Source: Xanthomarina sp. F1114 (GTDB taxonomy: Bacteria > Bacteroidota > Bacteroidia > Flavobacteriales > Flavobacteriaceae). From it: a stretch of DNA of 64,000 bases. A program made the translations under genes and the position numbers. The notes beneath the pieces are model-generated. The model was not told where the DNA came from. It saw only the letters and a list, made by a program, of their open reading frames with translations, and made no database searches. Position 1 is the stretch's first letter. Every line of letters starts with the position of its first letter. Below are positions 1-10,235 of this stretch, in pieces. The stretch lies in assembly GCF_026410255.1 (NCBI RefSeq), contig NZ_JAPMLL010000011.1, positions 1 through 64,000 on the forward strand. The letters are read 5' to 3'.

Positions 1-18
1 TACGTTGTTATCTACCAA

Positions 19-191
19 TATGTCGTGCCTAAAGGCACAATATGTGTGCTCTATGTTTTATTGTTACCGTTATGTTGTACCTAACGGCACGGTTTGTATG
101 CTATGTTTTATTGTTACCGATATGTTGTACCTGACGGCACAGTTTGTATACTATGCTTTATTGTTACCGATATATCGTACCTAACGGCACG
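19..191. repeat. 50-bp tandem repeat with palindromic cores (REP-like)
   Basis: About three and a half copies of a 50-bp unit lie head to tail (19-70, 71-120, 121-170, and a partial copy from 171). Each unit starts TATGTYGTRCCT and ends TTTATTGTTACCGA. Each has an imperfect palindrome at its centre, such as GTGCCTAAAGGCAC at 25-40, which becomes GTACCTAACGGCAC in later copies. Similar short palindromes are scattered through Bacteroidetes genomes and are often linked to REP-associated (Y1-type) transposases. No such transposase is visible here, so the link is an inference. Confidence 0.7.
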
Positions 192-510
192 GTAAGGCTA
201 GCCTAAAGATACCGAATAGATTTTTATTATTGTATTATTTTTAGGTATTAGCATGGGAATGTTGAAATCTAGTAAGGGGCAGGCAGGCAGACATAGATGT
301 TTTTATTGTTCGATTCGGCATAATATATAGGTAATTAAATTATGGTTATTTGTTTTTCTGTCCGTTTAGGGATAAGATTTTGGCAGGTATGTACATATTC
401 ATGATTTCATTGCCTCATTAAAGGCAACCTATGGGTGCCATTAACGTTTAAGGTTCCAATTGATATGGATCAATTTAATTTTGGTTAGGGAATAAACGAA
501 GCCAAATGCC
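192..510. other. gene-free stretch
   Basis: I see no convincing gene here. The stretch is AT-rich. A short imperfect repeat around 408-455 (TTAAAGGCAACC, then TGGGTGCCATTAACG) may be a decayed relative of the palindromes at 19-191. Nothing else could be supported. Confidence 0.5.
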
Positions 511-545
511 CAAAAAAAAAGCGACCTCTAAGGATCGCTTTTTTC
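511..545 (-). terminator. Rho-independent terminator of the adhesin gene
   Basis: An A-run followed by GCGACC, TCTAA, GGATCGC and a T-run forms a hairpin with U-tracts on both sides. It lies about 20 bp past the stop codon of the large minus-strand adhesin gene, which it should terminate. Its symmetry would let it work on both strands. Confidence 0.8.
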
Positions 546-565
546 TAAAATATATTTAAGAGTTT

Positions 566-3500
566 TTAATCTTGTTTCACAACAATTTTCTTATTAATAA
601 GTGCATTATCTGAAGTCCTTACCTTAACAACATAAGTTCCTTCCGAAATGTTTTTAACTGGAAGCCTACTTTCATGAGATAGAGGCGCATTGGTTTCATT
701 CCAAGATCTTACGGTTTGTCCTAACATATTTACCAAATACACTTGTTTGATGTCCATATATGTTGGTATCTGGATATAAATTTCATTGCTTGCGCTTAAA
801 TAATTAACCAAGACATCAGAGAATTGCTCATCTACAACATCTAAGGTGGCATCTTCCTTAAAGGCTATAAAATATCTGTTGGCATGACTTCCAGCGTCTA
901 ATGTAATTTGATATGGCACCGTATTGATACGAGAATAAGTCCCTAATAAGGCATCGTATACATACACATCAATTTCCTCATCGAAGTTTTCCAATTCATC
1001 TAATTCGATTTGGATGTTTCCTTCAATTCCTAAATCTAGGGTTACTGGATACATATTATCTACATCGAATTGGCCGACTCCCTGGATGACATATTTTTCA
1101 TTTTCAATGATGAAGGACATGTCGCTAGGGTAATAATCTAGATTTTTAGCATCGTAGCCATAGTCAACATCTTCTGTTGCTTCATTATTAGGTGTAAAAC
1201 CTAAAGCTAAATGTCTAATTGCACCTTCTGGTGAAGTAAAATCTAAACGGATAAGTTTAATCAAATCTTCTGTTTGCTCATCTCTGTTTGCATCTTCTTC
1301 AGAACCAGTTCTGAAAAATATTGATGAACCTCCAGATTCAGTTCTAAACGCACGTTGATTATTATTAAATAAAACATTAGCGTTACTTGATTCTGCATGA
1401 ACATAAAATCCTTGGGCTACGGCGATATAAGGTTGTGGAATTTTTACACCAGCTGCACCTATACCATTAATTCCTGGAGGACTAGTAGCAGCTATCCCCG
1501 TTGTTCTATTTCTTACAGCATAACCACCTTGGTAATCCACTAGAATATGTGTTTGATTTGTTATTGAGTGTTCCCAGAAATATAGAGAGCCTGTAATATT
1601 TCCAACATTATCATCTATAAATTGATCAACATCAATGGCAGAAGGATATGGGTTTCCTACAAGAGCTTCATAATTAGCGGTAATAGGAACCGATACAGGT
1701 CCGTTATTTGGCTTGCCTACAAAAGTATAGTTTTGGTCATCGTTTATATAGTGTCCAACACCACTACCTTTCATAGTATATCCAAGTCCTACAGGAACGT
1801 TGTCTGCTGGGCTAATTCTGTACCAATCGTTATAAGTATTTGCCGGGTTATTTCTATATAAATATAACCATCTACTACTTAGAGTAACAGGGTTGTTACT
1901 TCCAGTAGCGTTGTGATCTGGAGTCCAATTAACAGGATCGGGACCGTCATATAATACAGAACCAACTTGGTATTCTACTCCATTTGAACTTACTGGAGGA
2001 CTCCAATAATTATAGTTATATAAGTTTGAGGTTCCTTGTTGGTCCCGATGTAAAGCTCCATTTCCAGCATAATCTACAATACTTCCTGTAGGTTGCAATA
2101 ATTGTGACTCGCCATCTAGATCTAAAACACCACCCGCATCAATTCTTAAATAGTTATTTACGTGTAATTCTTGATTGTTGTTAATGGTGTATCTGTTATT
2201 ATCCACTATTAAACCAAGTAGGGTTGTAGCTCTGTTGCCAGAAGTTACGTTGTGTTGGGTTCTTACAATATTCCAATCAACACCATTGGTATTTGGTAAC
2301 ATTTGTACAGCCCCATTTTCCCATGTTGTAGAAGTCTCCCAAAGTCCATTTTGCGCACTTACATAAGGTAAAGGTGCAGATTCTCCTTGATCTGAAGTCA
2401 TATTTCTTAGAACTCCTGGTACACCTACACTCGAGTTTAAATTACCTCCAGCAATATCTGTACCCTGGTTCATTTGGTAATATGCAATTAAATTACCCCA
2501 TGTTAAACCTGAAATATCTAGCGGAACTTCTGAACCACGAACTAGACCACCATTGTTTTCTATTTCTTGATTCATCATTTGACGAACTTGAGTTGTAGTT
2601 AAATTGGTATTCCAAATTCGAACTTCGTCTATCCATCCATTAAAATAATTTGTGGGTGTATTATTTGTACGAGACATGGCTCCAAGCAACATATTAAAGG
2701 TATTGGATGTTGGTCTTGGTCCTGTAGTATTATTTCTTTGAACACCATCAACATATAAGGTGTAGTTTGTTCCATTATAAGTTACCGCAATATGATACCA
2801 TCTATTAGAAGTTATCCCATTGGCAGAAATTGCTGAACCATTTGCACGGAAGGAGATGGTATTATTAACCAATCTCAAATCGTAACCGGTTGCAAAATTA
2901 GTGGCATTTCGCTTAGATAAAATCGTTTGAATACTACCATTAATAGCATTTGGTTTAATCCATGCTTCAATACTAAAATTAGTAGGAAGATTATAGTTGT
3001 TAGCAAAATTAACGCTATCGTCTGCACCGTCAAAATCTATTTGATTGCCACAATCAGTGAATACCACATTTGTAGTCGCAGAATTATCGCCACAAGGAGC
3101 CAAATTATCTACTTCCCAAGTAATATTATATTCCGTACCACTTTCTCCAGTGAAAGTTGCATTGGGATCTGTTGTACTTGAGAAAGTAAAAGGGCTTCCG
3201 GCAGGTACGGACACAGCAGTCCAAGTTCCTGTACCATCTGCATTCAAGTTGATAACAGTATCTGAACAATCTCCATTATTTGTAGCAAACGTATAGGTTG
3301 GATTTGCAGTAATATAAGGAATGATGCTAACTACAAAACTATCATTAGCTGCAATACATGGTCCTGTAGGATTGTTAGTAGTATAAGTTAAGGTTACTGA
3401 ACCATTCGTTATATCATTAGCTCCAAATGTATATACAGCATTTGGATTATCGTTGTTAAAACTACCATCGCCAGATGTTGACCAAGTACCTGAACTTGCT

Positions 3501-6500
3501 CCACCTCCTAAAGTGGCGTTCATATTAATAGTGTTACTAGTAGAACAAACAGATTGATTGGTACCAACTGATACCGTTGGTGCAGGATTAATTGTTACTA
3601 ACATAGAATCTGATGCAGCATTACATATGCCTGTAGGATTGTTAGTTGTATAAGTTAGTAATACTGAACCATTATTTATATCAGCAACACTAGGTGTATA
3701 GATGTTTCCTGCAAAAGTACCAGTACCACTTGTATTCCATGAAGCAGATGTGGCAGAACCACCAAAAGTTGCCAATGCTAAATTGACAGTATCTCCTTCG
3801 CAGATTGTTTGATCTGTTCCAGCATCAACTGTTGCTCCTTGATCGATTGTAATTTCTACAGTATCTATAGCTAAATTACAAGGGCCAGCAGGATCGTTAC
3901 TGGTATAAGTTAAAATAACTGTTCCTGTTTCTCCAACACCTGGGGTATAGGTAGCATTTGGCGCATTGCCGCTAAATGTTCCAGTACCACCAGACCAAGT
4001 TCCAGAAGTTGCAGAACCACCAAAACTAGCTGTCATGGTAACCGTATCGCTACTACAAATTGTTTGATCGACTCCAGCGTCAACAGTTGGAGCCTGATTG
4101 ATTGTCACAACCATGGTATCGCTTACCGCTGGACATATTCCATCACTAGGTGTGTTTGTGTATGTCAAAGTTACCGAACCATTAAAAATATCTACTGAAC
4201 TTGGCGTATAAATGCCGCCAGAAATTGTTCCAGAACTTCCAGATGAAGACCATGAGCCAGAAGGATTAGTACCACCAAGTACAGCTCCAACTGTAGTTAA
4301 GTTTAAGTCATCTCCTTCACAAATTGTAGCATCTAAACCAGCATCTACTGTAGGAGGTTCATTAATGGTCACCGATTCTCCAGTTATCGTAGTTGTACAA
4401 CCAACACTATCTGGATGTAAAGTAATACCTGTATATTCAACGGAGGTTAGAGTATAAGTTCCTGCTGGTAAACCAGAAAAAGTAGCAGTACCACTTGCGT
4501 CCAAAGGAAAGGTTGCTGAATTTGTTCCGTCTGTATAGGAAACGGTAGTATTTGGTGTCCCTGTAACAACTACATCATCACCTTGGCAAACAACACTTGG
4601 ACTTGATATAATAGCTTCAGGTGTTTCTAATATGTGGATTTCAAGGTTGCTAATTATGGGAGCACATAAATCTAAATCTCCAATCATGGAAATGGTTATT
4701 ATTTGACCTCCATGGGCATCATCGGGAAGTGTATATTCACTATTAACAGTATAATCTGTAATATCTTCACATACTGTTTCCCAGCTTCCAAACCAACAGC
4801 CTCCAAACATTTCTACACCAGTGCACACATCTTCACATATTTCACCCACATCTTCTAATGAAAATTCTCCACCAGCACCGTTATCATCCCAAGTCCATTC
4901 ACTGTAATTTAAGCCTCCAGAATCTCCAGACATGGTAATAGATTCTGTATCTTCACAAACATAAATAACATGAGTATCGTCTGGAGCATAAGCATCAATT
5001 TCTCCTGAATTTAATTCAAGTAAAACAATCCATTCTGAAGCAGTATCTGTACCACATGGATTATGAGCCGTTACAGTGACAGAGTGATCAATAGTCCAGT
5101 TTGTTTCTGTAATATATACATCTATACTGTTTGAGTTTGAATCCGTTGAGACAATTTGAAAATTAGCACTTGAAAAACTCCAATCATAATATTCAATATT
5201 AGAGTTAAAAGGTAATGAAAATGTTACCGTTTGGGGTGTGCCACATATATTTGTTGGTAACCATCCTGTATTATTTATACTTCCATTAATTACTGGTGGT
5301 CCATCAAAAACTCTAATAACTCCATCTATAGTATCCTCTGGGCCACAACCGGTTGTTGTTATTGTATAGTTATATGTACCAACTTGTGTAGTTGAACCAT
5401 TTATAGTAATGACACCTGTTCCTGCATTATAAGTGTCTGTTATTCCTGCAGGTAATGGAGGTGTGCTTGTTAAAGTGTATCCTGTTGCACCAGGACCTAA
5501 CTGGAATTCTATAGGGGTCATGGGGTTTGAATGGGGGGTTCCATTACATAAACCTTCATAAGCATCAGGTGAAATCAAGTCAATAGTAGCATCAGGTCCT
5601 ACTGAAATCGTACCTGTTGCAGTTACATTTCCACAACCTACTGCATTAATGGTATAATTAAAAACACCTACTTGAGTTGGTGTACCACTTATGGTAAACG
5701 TTCCCGCATTATAAGTTCCAGTTACTCCAGTAGGGATTCCAGTAATGGTTGCGTTGGTAGCATTTGTTATGTTATAAACAATATCTGTCATTGCAGTTCC
5801 ATTACATACTGTTTGTACATCATTAGCTGATGTCAAATTAGTAGTTACGTCGGGATTCACAGTCATTGTAATACTTTGCGAAGCTGGAACTGGATTTGCG
5901 CAAGTTAGGCTTGAGCTTACATCTACAGAAACAACATCATTATTATTAATAGCTGTAGAATTATAGGAGTTTGTATTTCCTCCAACAGGCGTTCCATTTA
6001 CATACCACTGGTAGCTTGGTGTGGCACCTCCATTTGTTAAACCTGTTACAAAGAAAGTAACATTTTCACCAGTACAAGCTGGATTTGATGAGCTATTTAA
6101 TGTGAATGCGACAGGTAATAACGGGTTCACTGTCATTACAATGGTATTACTTGTAGTAACTGTATTACAAGGACCCGAGGTGATTTCCACATAAACATTT
6201 TCACCATTTGTTAAACTTGTTGTTGTATAAGTTGCGCTATTTGTACCAACTGCTGTACCACCTTGGTACCATTGGTAAGAAAGATTAGCACCTAAATTAG
6301 CACCAGTAGCCGTAAATGTTACCGGAGTCCCACTACATATTGGTGAAGTTGGAGATGATGTAATTGTTGCCGTTGCCCCTTGAACATTATCTAAAACAGT
6401 TACTGTGGTATTACAGGTAGCTGAATTCCCATTAATATCTGTAACTGTAAGTATCACGTTATTAACGCCTATATTAGAACAATCAAAATCTGTGATATTT

Positions 6501-9500
6501 GTATCAAATAATAAACCACCACAAGCATCGGTTGAGCCATTATTGACGGCATCTTCTACTATAGTTGCATTTCCAGTTGCATCCAAAGTAATTGTTATTG
6601 GTTGACAAACAACTGTTGGTGCTTCATTATCTTGAACAACAACGTCAAAATCGCAGTTAGAAGTAAGTCCGTTACCATCATCAGCAATCACATCTACTGT
6701 TGTTGTTCCTACAGGGAAATTGTAAGGGAAAGTTATTGGAGTTCCTGTAATTTCATAGGAAATAAGTGGAGATCCATTACAGTTATCTGTTGCCGTTGCA
6801 TTAAAAGTTAAAGTAGCTTCACATTGTCCAGCATCTGTATTATAAAAGGCATTAGGTGTTGGACAAGTAATTACAGGAGGTGTATTATCAACAACCGTTA
6901 CTTGTTGGGTACAAGTTGCTGTTAATCCAGCTGTATCTGTCACTGTCCAAGTGATGGTATGTGTTCCAACAGGTAAAGGTAATTGGCTCGCCAAGTTGTT
7001 CGTTACGGTTGATACACCACAATTATCATTAGTCGTTGGCGTTCCTAAAGTTACAGCGGTAGCTTCACAATCAGCATCTGCGTTTACGGTTACAGGAGCA
7101 GGACAAACAATGGTTGGAACTTCTGAATCTGTAACTGTTATGGAAAATGTACAAACAGTACTGTTTCCTTCAGTATCAGTAGCGGTATATTCTAAAATAG
7201 TTGTTCCAATTGGGAATTCGTCTCCAGTAGTTAATCCTGTTGTATCTGTTTGTGTTACAGCAGCTGTTCCACAGTTATCTGTTGCTGTAGGGATGGTGAA
7301 ATTTACTATAGCTCCACAGGCTCCAGAGTCGTTGTTTCTTGAAACGCTTGAAGGGCAGGAGTTAAAGGTTGGAGCTGTACTATCGATAATTACAACATTT
7401 TGTGTTTGCGTAGATGTATTTCCGTTTACATCCTCGTAAGTCCAGGTTACTACGGTTGTACCTTGGGTAGTTATAGGAAGCGTAGCATTGTTAGTAACTG
7501 TTACCGTTCCACCACAATTATCGGTAGCAGTAGGAGGTGTAAGCGCAGTAACTGCACATTGATCAGTTACATCAGCCAAAGTAGCAAGATCAGCTATAGG
7601 AGCTGTTATATCTGTAATAACCACATTTTGCGTTTGTGTGGATGTGTTTCCAGCAGCATCTTCGTAAGTCCAAGTTACTACTGTTGTACCTTGGGTAGTA
7701 ATAGGAAGAGTAGCATCGTTAGTAACAGTCACCGTTCCACCACAATTATCAGTAGCAGTTGGTGCTGTTAAGGCAGTAACTTCGCATTGAGCAGGAACAT
7801 CAGGTAAAGTAGCCACGTCAGGAGTAGGAGCCGTGACATCTTCTATGATTACGTCTTGTGTTTGCGTAGATGTATTTCCAGCAGCATCTTCGTAAGTCCA
7901 AGTTACTACTGTTGTTCCTTGAGTTGTTATAGGCAGAGTTGCATTATTTGTAACAGTCACCGTTCCACCACAATTATCGGTAGCAGTAGGAGGTATAAGC
8001 GCAGTAACTTCACATTGGGCAGGAACATCAGGTAAAGTAGCAAGATCAGCTACAGGAGCTGTTGTATCTGTAATAACCAGATTTTGCGTTTGCGTAGATG
8101 TATTTCCAGCAGCATCTTCGTAAGTCCAAGTCACGACAGTTGTACCTTGGGTAGTTATAGGAAGGGTAGCATCGTTAGTAACAGTCACCGTTCCACCACA
8201 ATTATCAGTAGCAGTTGGAGGTATTAAGGCAATTACTTCACATTGAGCAGGAACATCAGGTAAAGTAGCCACGTCAGGAGTAGGAGCCGTGACATCTTCT
8301 ATGATTACGTTTTGCGTTTGTGTGGATGTATTTCCAGCAGCATCTTCGTAAGTCCAAGTTACTACTGTTGTACCTTGGGTAGTAATAGGAAGCATAGCAT
8401 CGTTAGTAACTGTTACCGTTCCACCACAATTATCGGTAGCAGTTGGAGGAGTAAGCGCAGTAACTTCACATTGAGCAGGAACATCAGGTAAAGTAGCCAC
8501 GTCAGGAGTAGGAGCCGTAATATCATCTACAATCACTGTTTGCGTTTGCGTAGATGTATTTACGTTACCATCATCATAGGTCCAAGTAATAGTATAAGTT
8601 CCTTGAGTGTTGTATGTAAGAGGATCAGAAGTTGTTCCAGTAATAGAACCAGAGCAATTGTCTGTAGCCGTTGGAGCCGTTGCTGTAGCAGAACATTCCC
8701 CAGTAACATCTGGTAAATTTGCTACATCCGGAGTAGGAGCCGTAATATCATCTACAATCACTGTTTGCGTTTGCGTGGATACATTTCCATTGCCATCATC
8801 AAAAGTCCAGGTAATGGTATGTGGTCCTTGAGTGTTGTATGTAAGAGGATCCAAAGTTGTTCCAGTAATGAATCCAGCACAAGCATCTCTTGTGGTTGGT
8901 GCCGTTGCTGTAGCAGAACATTCGCCTCTAATCACCCCTAATAATGCAGGCATTGGAGGGGTTGTATCGTCATAATTATAAGTTTGAGGCACAGAGATTG
9001 AGTTTCCGTTCCCATCATCGAAAGTCCAGTTTATAATTGTACTTCCACCTTCCACAAAAGCCAATGAATCTGTAGTAGCACCTGTAATGGTTCCAGCACA
9101 GTTATCGGTAGTTGTTGGAGTAATTAGTGTTCCGGTACAATCTACAGTAACTGGGTTCAGGGTTGGTGTAATAGGAGGTAAATTATCTAAAACAGTAACG
9201 ATTGCAGTACATGTATCTGTATCACCACCATCTCCATTATCAGTAACGGTTAGAGTAACAGTAACTGGAGATCCAACATTAGAGCAGTCGAAATTTGTAA
9301 TATCTGTATCGAAATCTAATGGTCCAATACCCGTACTACCATTATTGACAGCATCTTCGCTAATACTGATATTTCCAGTGGCATCTAAATATACTGTAAT
9401 GGGTTGACAGTTAGCATCTGCCGCACGATATGAATCCCTGTAATCCGGTCTCAAAGAGACATACTTACTTAAGGACTGATAGTCGTTAAAAAATGTGGAA

Positions 9501-9646
9501 GTCTGATTAAATAAGGGATTGGGACTATTAATTTCTCGTGAGTGACTATTAAAACCACTAATAAAAACAGTTAAAATAAGCGAATAAATAGCTAGTCTTT
9601 TCATCATAAGGGTTGGTTTAAAGTGTATCTCATATTTTTTAAACAT
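566..9646 (-). CDS. Giant multidomain T9SS-exported adhesin (HYR, Ig-like and LamG domains)
   Basis: This 3026-residue secreted protein is probably a cell-surface or released adhesin. A hydrophobic signal peptide follows the MMKRLAIYS stretch at residues 14-35, so translation may really start at residue 14 (position 9607). Residues of about 60-1130 are HYR-type repeats marked by TATDNCGG and WTYEDAAGNTS. Residues of about 1130-2150 are Ig/PKD-like modules, including several starting with PTVDAG and ICEGD. Residues of about 1550-1640 are unusually cysteine-rich. A LamG/concanavalin-like domain (FSIEAWIKPN) spans about 2200-2375. The last 80 residues form a T9SS type A sorting domain (NMLGQTVRSW, then GTYVVKVRT), so export would use the Por system, of which PorQ is encoded at 33862. 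It is transcribed alone, with a promoter at 9711-9739 and a terminator at 511-545. The ligand is unknown. Confidence 0.9.
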   Translation of the reverse strand: MFKKYEIHFKPTLMMKRLAIYSLILTVFISGFNSHSREINSPNPLFNQTSTFFNDYQSLSKYVSLRPDYRDSYRAADANCQPITVYLDATGNISISEDAVNNGSTGIGPLDFDTDITNFDCSNVGSPVTVTLTVTDNGDGGDTDTCTAIVTVLDNLPPITPTLNPVTVDCTGTLITPTTTDNCAGTITGATTDSLAFVEGGSTIINWTFDDGNGNSISVPQTYNYDDTTPPMPALLGVIRGECSATATAPTTRDACAGFITGTTLDPLTYNTQGPHTITWTFDDGNGNVSTQTQTVIVDDITAPTPDVANLPDVTGECSATATAPTATDNCSGSITGTTSDPLTYNTQGTYTITWTYDDGNVNTSTQTQTVIVDDITAPTPDVATLPDVPAQCEVTALTPPTATDNCGGTVTVTNDAMLPITTQGTTVVTWTYEDAAGNTSTQTQNVIIEDVTAPTPDVATLPDVPAQCEVIALIPPTATDNCGGTVTVTNDATLPITTQGTTVVTWTYEDAAGNTSTQTQNLVITDTTAPVADLATLPDVPAQCEVTALIPPTATDNCGGTVTVTNNATLPITTQGTTVVTWTYEDAAGNTSTQTQDVIIEDVTAPTPDVATLPDVPAQCEVTALTAPTATDNCGGTVTVTNDATLPITTQGTTVVTWTYEDAAGNTSTQTQNVVITDITAPIADLATLADVTDQCAVTALTPPTATDNCGGTVTVTNNATLPITTQGTTVVTWTYEDVNGNTSTQTQNVVIIDSTAPTFNSCPSSVSRNNDSGACGAIVNFTIPTATDNCGTAAVTQTDTTGLTTGDEFPIGTTILEYTATDTEGNSTVCTFSITVTDSEVPTIVCPAPVTVNADADCEATAVTLGTPTTNDNCGVSTVTNNLASQLPLPVGTHTITWTVTDTAGLTATCTQQVTVVDNTPPVITCPTPNAFYNTDAGQCEATLTFNATATDNCNGSPLISYEITGTPITFPYNFPVGTTTVDVIADDGNGLTSNCDFDVVVQDNEAPTVVCQPITITLDATGNATIVEDAVNNGSTDACGGLLFDTNITDFDCSNIGVNNVILTVTDINGNSATCNTTVTVLDNVQGATATITSSPTSPICSGTPVTFTATGANLGANLSYQWYQGGTAVGTNSATYTTTSLTNGENVYVEITSGPCNTVTTSNTIVMTVNPLLPVAFTLNSSSNPACTGENVTFFVTGLTNGGATPSYQWYVNGTPVGGNTNSYNSTAINNNDVVSVDVSSSLTCANPVPASQSITMTVNPDVTTNLTSANDVQTVCNGTAMTDIVYNITNATNATITGIPTGVTGTYNAGTFTISGTPTQVGVFNYTINAVGCGNVTATGTISVGPDATIDLISPDAYEGLCNGTPHSNPMTPIEFQLGPGATGYTLTSTPPLPAGITDTYNAGTGVITINGSTTQVGTYNYTITTTGCGPEDTIDGVIRVFDGPPVINGSINNTGWLPTNICGTPQTVTFSLPFNSNIEYYDWSFSSANFQIVSTDSNSNSIDVYITETNWTIDHSVTVTAHNPCGTDTASEWIVLLELNSGEIDAYAPDDTHVIYVCEDTESITMSGDSGGLNYSEWTWDDNGAGGEFSLEDVGEICEDVCTGVEMFGGCWFGSWETVCEDITDYTVNSEYTLPDDAHGGQIITISMIGDLDLCAPIISNLEIHILETPEAIISSPSVVCQGDDVVVTGTPNTTVSYTDGTNSATFPLDASGTATFSGLPAGTYTLTSVEYTGITLHPDSVGCTTTITGESVTINEPPTVDAGLDATICEGDDLNLTTVGAVLGGTNPSGSWSSSGSSGTISGGIYTPSSVDIFNGSVTLTYTNTPSDGICPAVSDTMVVTINQAPTVDAGVDQTICSSDTVTMTASFGGSATSGTWSGGTGTFSGNAPNATYTPGVGETGTVILTYTSNDPAGPCNLAIDTVEITIDQGATVDAGTDQTICEGDTVNLALATFGGSATSASWNTSGTGTFAGNIYTPSVADINNGSVLLTYTTNNPTGICNAASDSMLVTINPAPTVSVGTNQSVCSTSNTINMNATLGGGASSGTWSTSGDGSFNNDNPNAVYTFGANDITNGSVTLTYTTNNPTGPCIAANDSFVVSIIPYITANPTYTFATNNGDCSDTVINLNADGTGTWTAVSVPAGSPFTFSSTTDPNATFTGESGTEYNITWEVDNLAPCGDNSATTNVVFTDCGNQIDFDGADDSVNFANNYNLPTNFSIEAWIKPNAINGSIQTILSKRNATNFATGYDLRLVNNTISFRANGSAISANGITSNRWYHIAVTYNGTNYTLYVDGVQRNNTTGPRPTSNTFNMLLGAMSRTNNTPTNYFNGWIDEVRIWNTNLTTTQVRQMMNQEIENNGGLVRGSEVPLDISGLTWGNLIAYYQMNQGTDIAGGNLNSSVGVPGVLRNMTSDQGESAPLPYVSAQNGLWETSTTWENGAVQMLPNTNGVDWNIVRTQHNVTSGNRATTLLGLIVDNNRYTINNNQELHVNNYLRIDAGGVLDLDGESQLLQPTGSIVDYAGNGALHRDQQGTSNLYNYNYWSPPVSSNGVEYQVGSVLYDGPDPVNWTPDHNATGSNNPVTLSSRWLYLYRNNPANTYNDWYRISPADNVPVGLGYTMKGSGVGHYINDDQNYTFVGKPNNGPVSVPITANYEALVGNPYPSAIDVDQFIDDNVGNITGSLYFWEHSITNQTHILVDYQGGYAVRNRTTGIAATSPPGINGIGAAGVKIPQPYIAVAQGFYVHAESSNANVLFNNNQRAFRTESGGSSIFFRTGSEEDANRDEQTEDLIKLIRLDFTSPEGAIRHLALGFTPNNEATEDVDYGYDAKNLDYYPSDMSFIIENEKYVIQGVGQFDVDNMYPVTLDLGIEGNIQIELDELENFDEEIDVYVYDALLGTYSRINTVPYQITLDAGSHANRYFIAFKEDATLDVVDEQFSDVLVNYLSASNEIYIQIPTYMDIKQVYLVNMLGQTVRSWNETNAPLSHESRLPVKNISEGTYVVKVRTSDNALINKKIVVKQD
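7385..8535 (-). repeat. Five near-identical 228-bp HYR repeats inside the adhesin gene
   Basis: A 76-residue unit recurs about five times with few differences. Each unit runs from APTPDVATLPDVPAQCEV through TATDNCGGTVTVTN to TWTYEDAAGNTSTQTQ. At DNA level the conserved block GTAACAGTCACCGTTCCACC recurs near 7493, 7721, 7949, 8176 and 8405, a spacing of about 228 bp. The flanking HYR modules are more diverged, so this block was amplified or homogenised recently and may vary in copy number between strains. Confidence 0.85.
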
Positions 9647-9710
9647 AAGATAGGCCTGATACTAATAATTCTATTAAATGATTTTTGCTATTAACTATAG
9701 GAGGGAATAA

Positions 9711-9739
9711 CAAAAATACGAAAATAATTTAAGTAGCAA
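9711..9739 (-). promoter_or_regulatory. Flavobacterial promoter of the adhesin gene
   Basis: Read on the minus strand, TTG (9739-9737) is followed by an 18-nt spacer and TATTTTTG (9718-9711). This matches the flavobacterial consensus TTG-N17-20-TANNTTTG exactly. It lies 65 bp upstream of the first possible start codon of the adhesin, in the right orientation. Confidence 0.75.
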
Positions 9740-10235
9740 ATTAAAAAGAATAAAATCGGTGAAACACTTAATTAAACTTTGAATATCATATAAAGTGAAT
9801 GCCTTGAAAAAGATGTTAGTATTTTAGAGTTAAATATTCTATGCTTATGTAGAAGAATGCTTGTATAGCCAGGTTTTACTAACAGTCTGATTGCTAGACG
9901 ATATCTAAAACACTTGGTTTTTTTGTTGAATCAGGCTCTTTTTGATAGAAATAATATGAACTAAGATAAATAATCCTGATTTGCTTGTGTTTCTGCAATT
10001 AGATGGTAATACTCAGAGTTCTCGTAGAAAGCTAAGTATGGTGTATAGACAATACATGTTGAACAAAAGAAAGGCTCAGTTTTAGTCTTATGTAGAAACA
10101 AAAACTCCTTTCCTTAGAATTAGTTTCTTTTTATATCTCTGTTTTCACTTAGTAAAACTCAAGTTCCTTTTTTGTTGTTATTATTTTATTTACAACACAT
10201 ATTTCCTTAATTTTATAAGCTTAAACAATCATGTT
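9740..10235. other. gene-free stretch between adhesin and trans-sulfuration enzyme
   Basis: Apart from the adhesin promoter, I find no gene, RNA or clear repeat in this roughly 500-bp AT-rich divergent region. It must hold the promoter of the plus-strand gene at 10236, but I found no convincing TANNTTTG box there. Confidence 0.5.

Noticed and set aside
6951-7439. Plus-strand open frame of 162 codons inside the adhesin gene
   Set aside because: It is antisense to the HYR repeats and low in complexity (Val/Ser/Thr-rich). It reflects the repeat composition of the real gene on the other strand.
7385-8535. Regular repeats that might suggest a CRISPR array
   Set aside because: The units are in-frame coding HYR domains of 228 bp, not short repeats with unique spacers.
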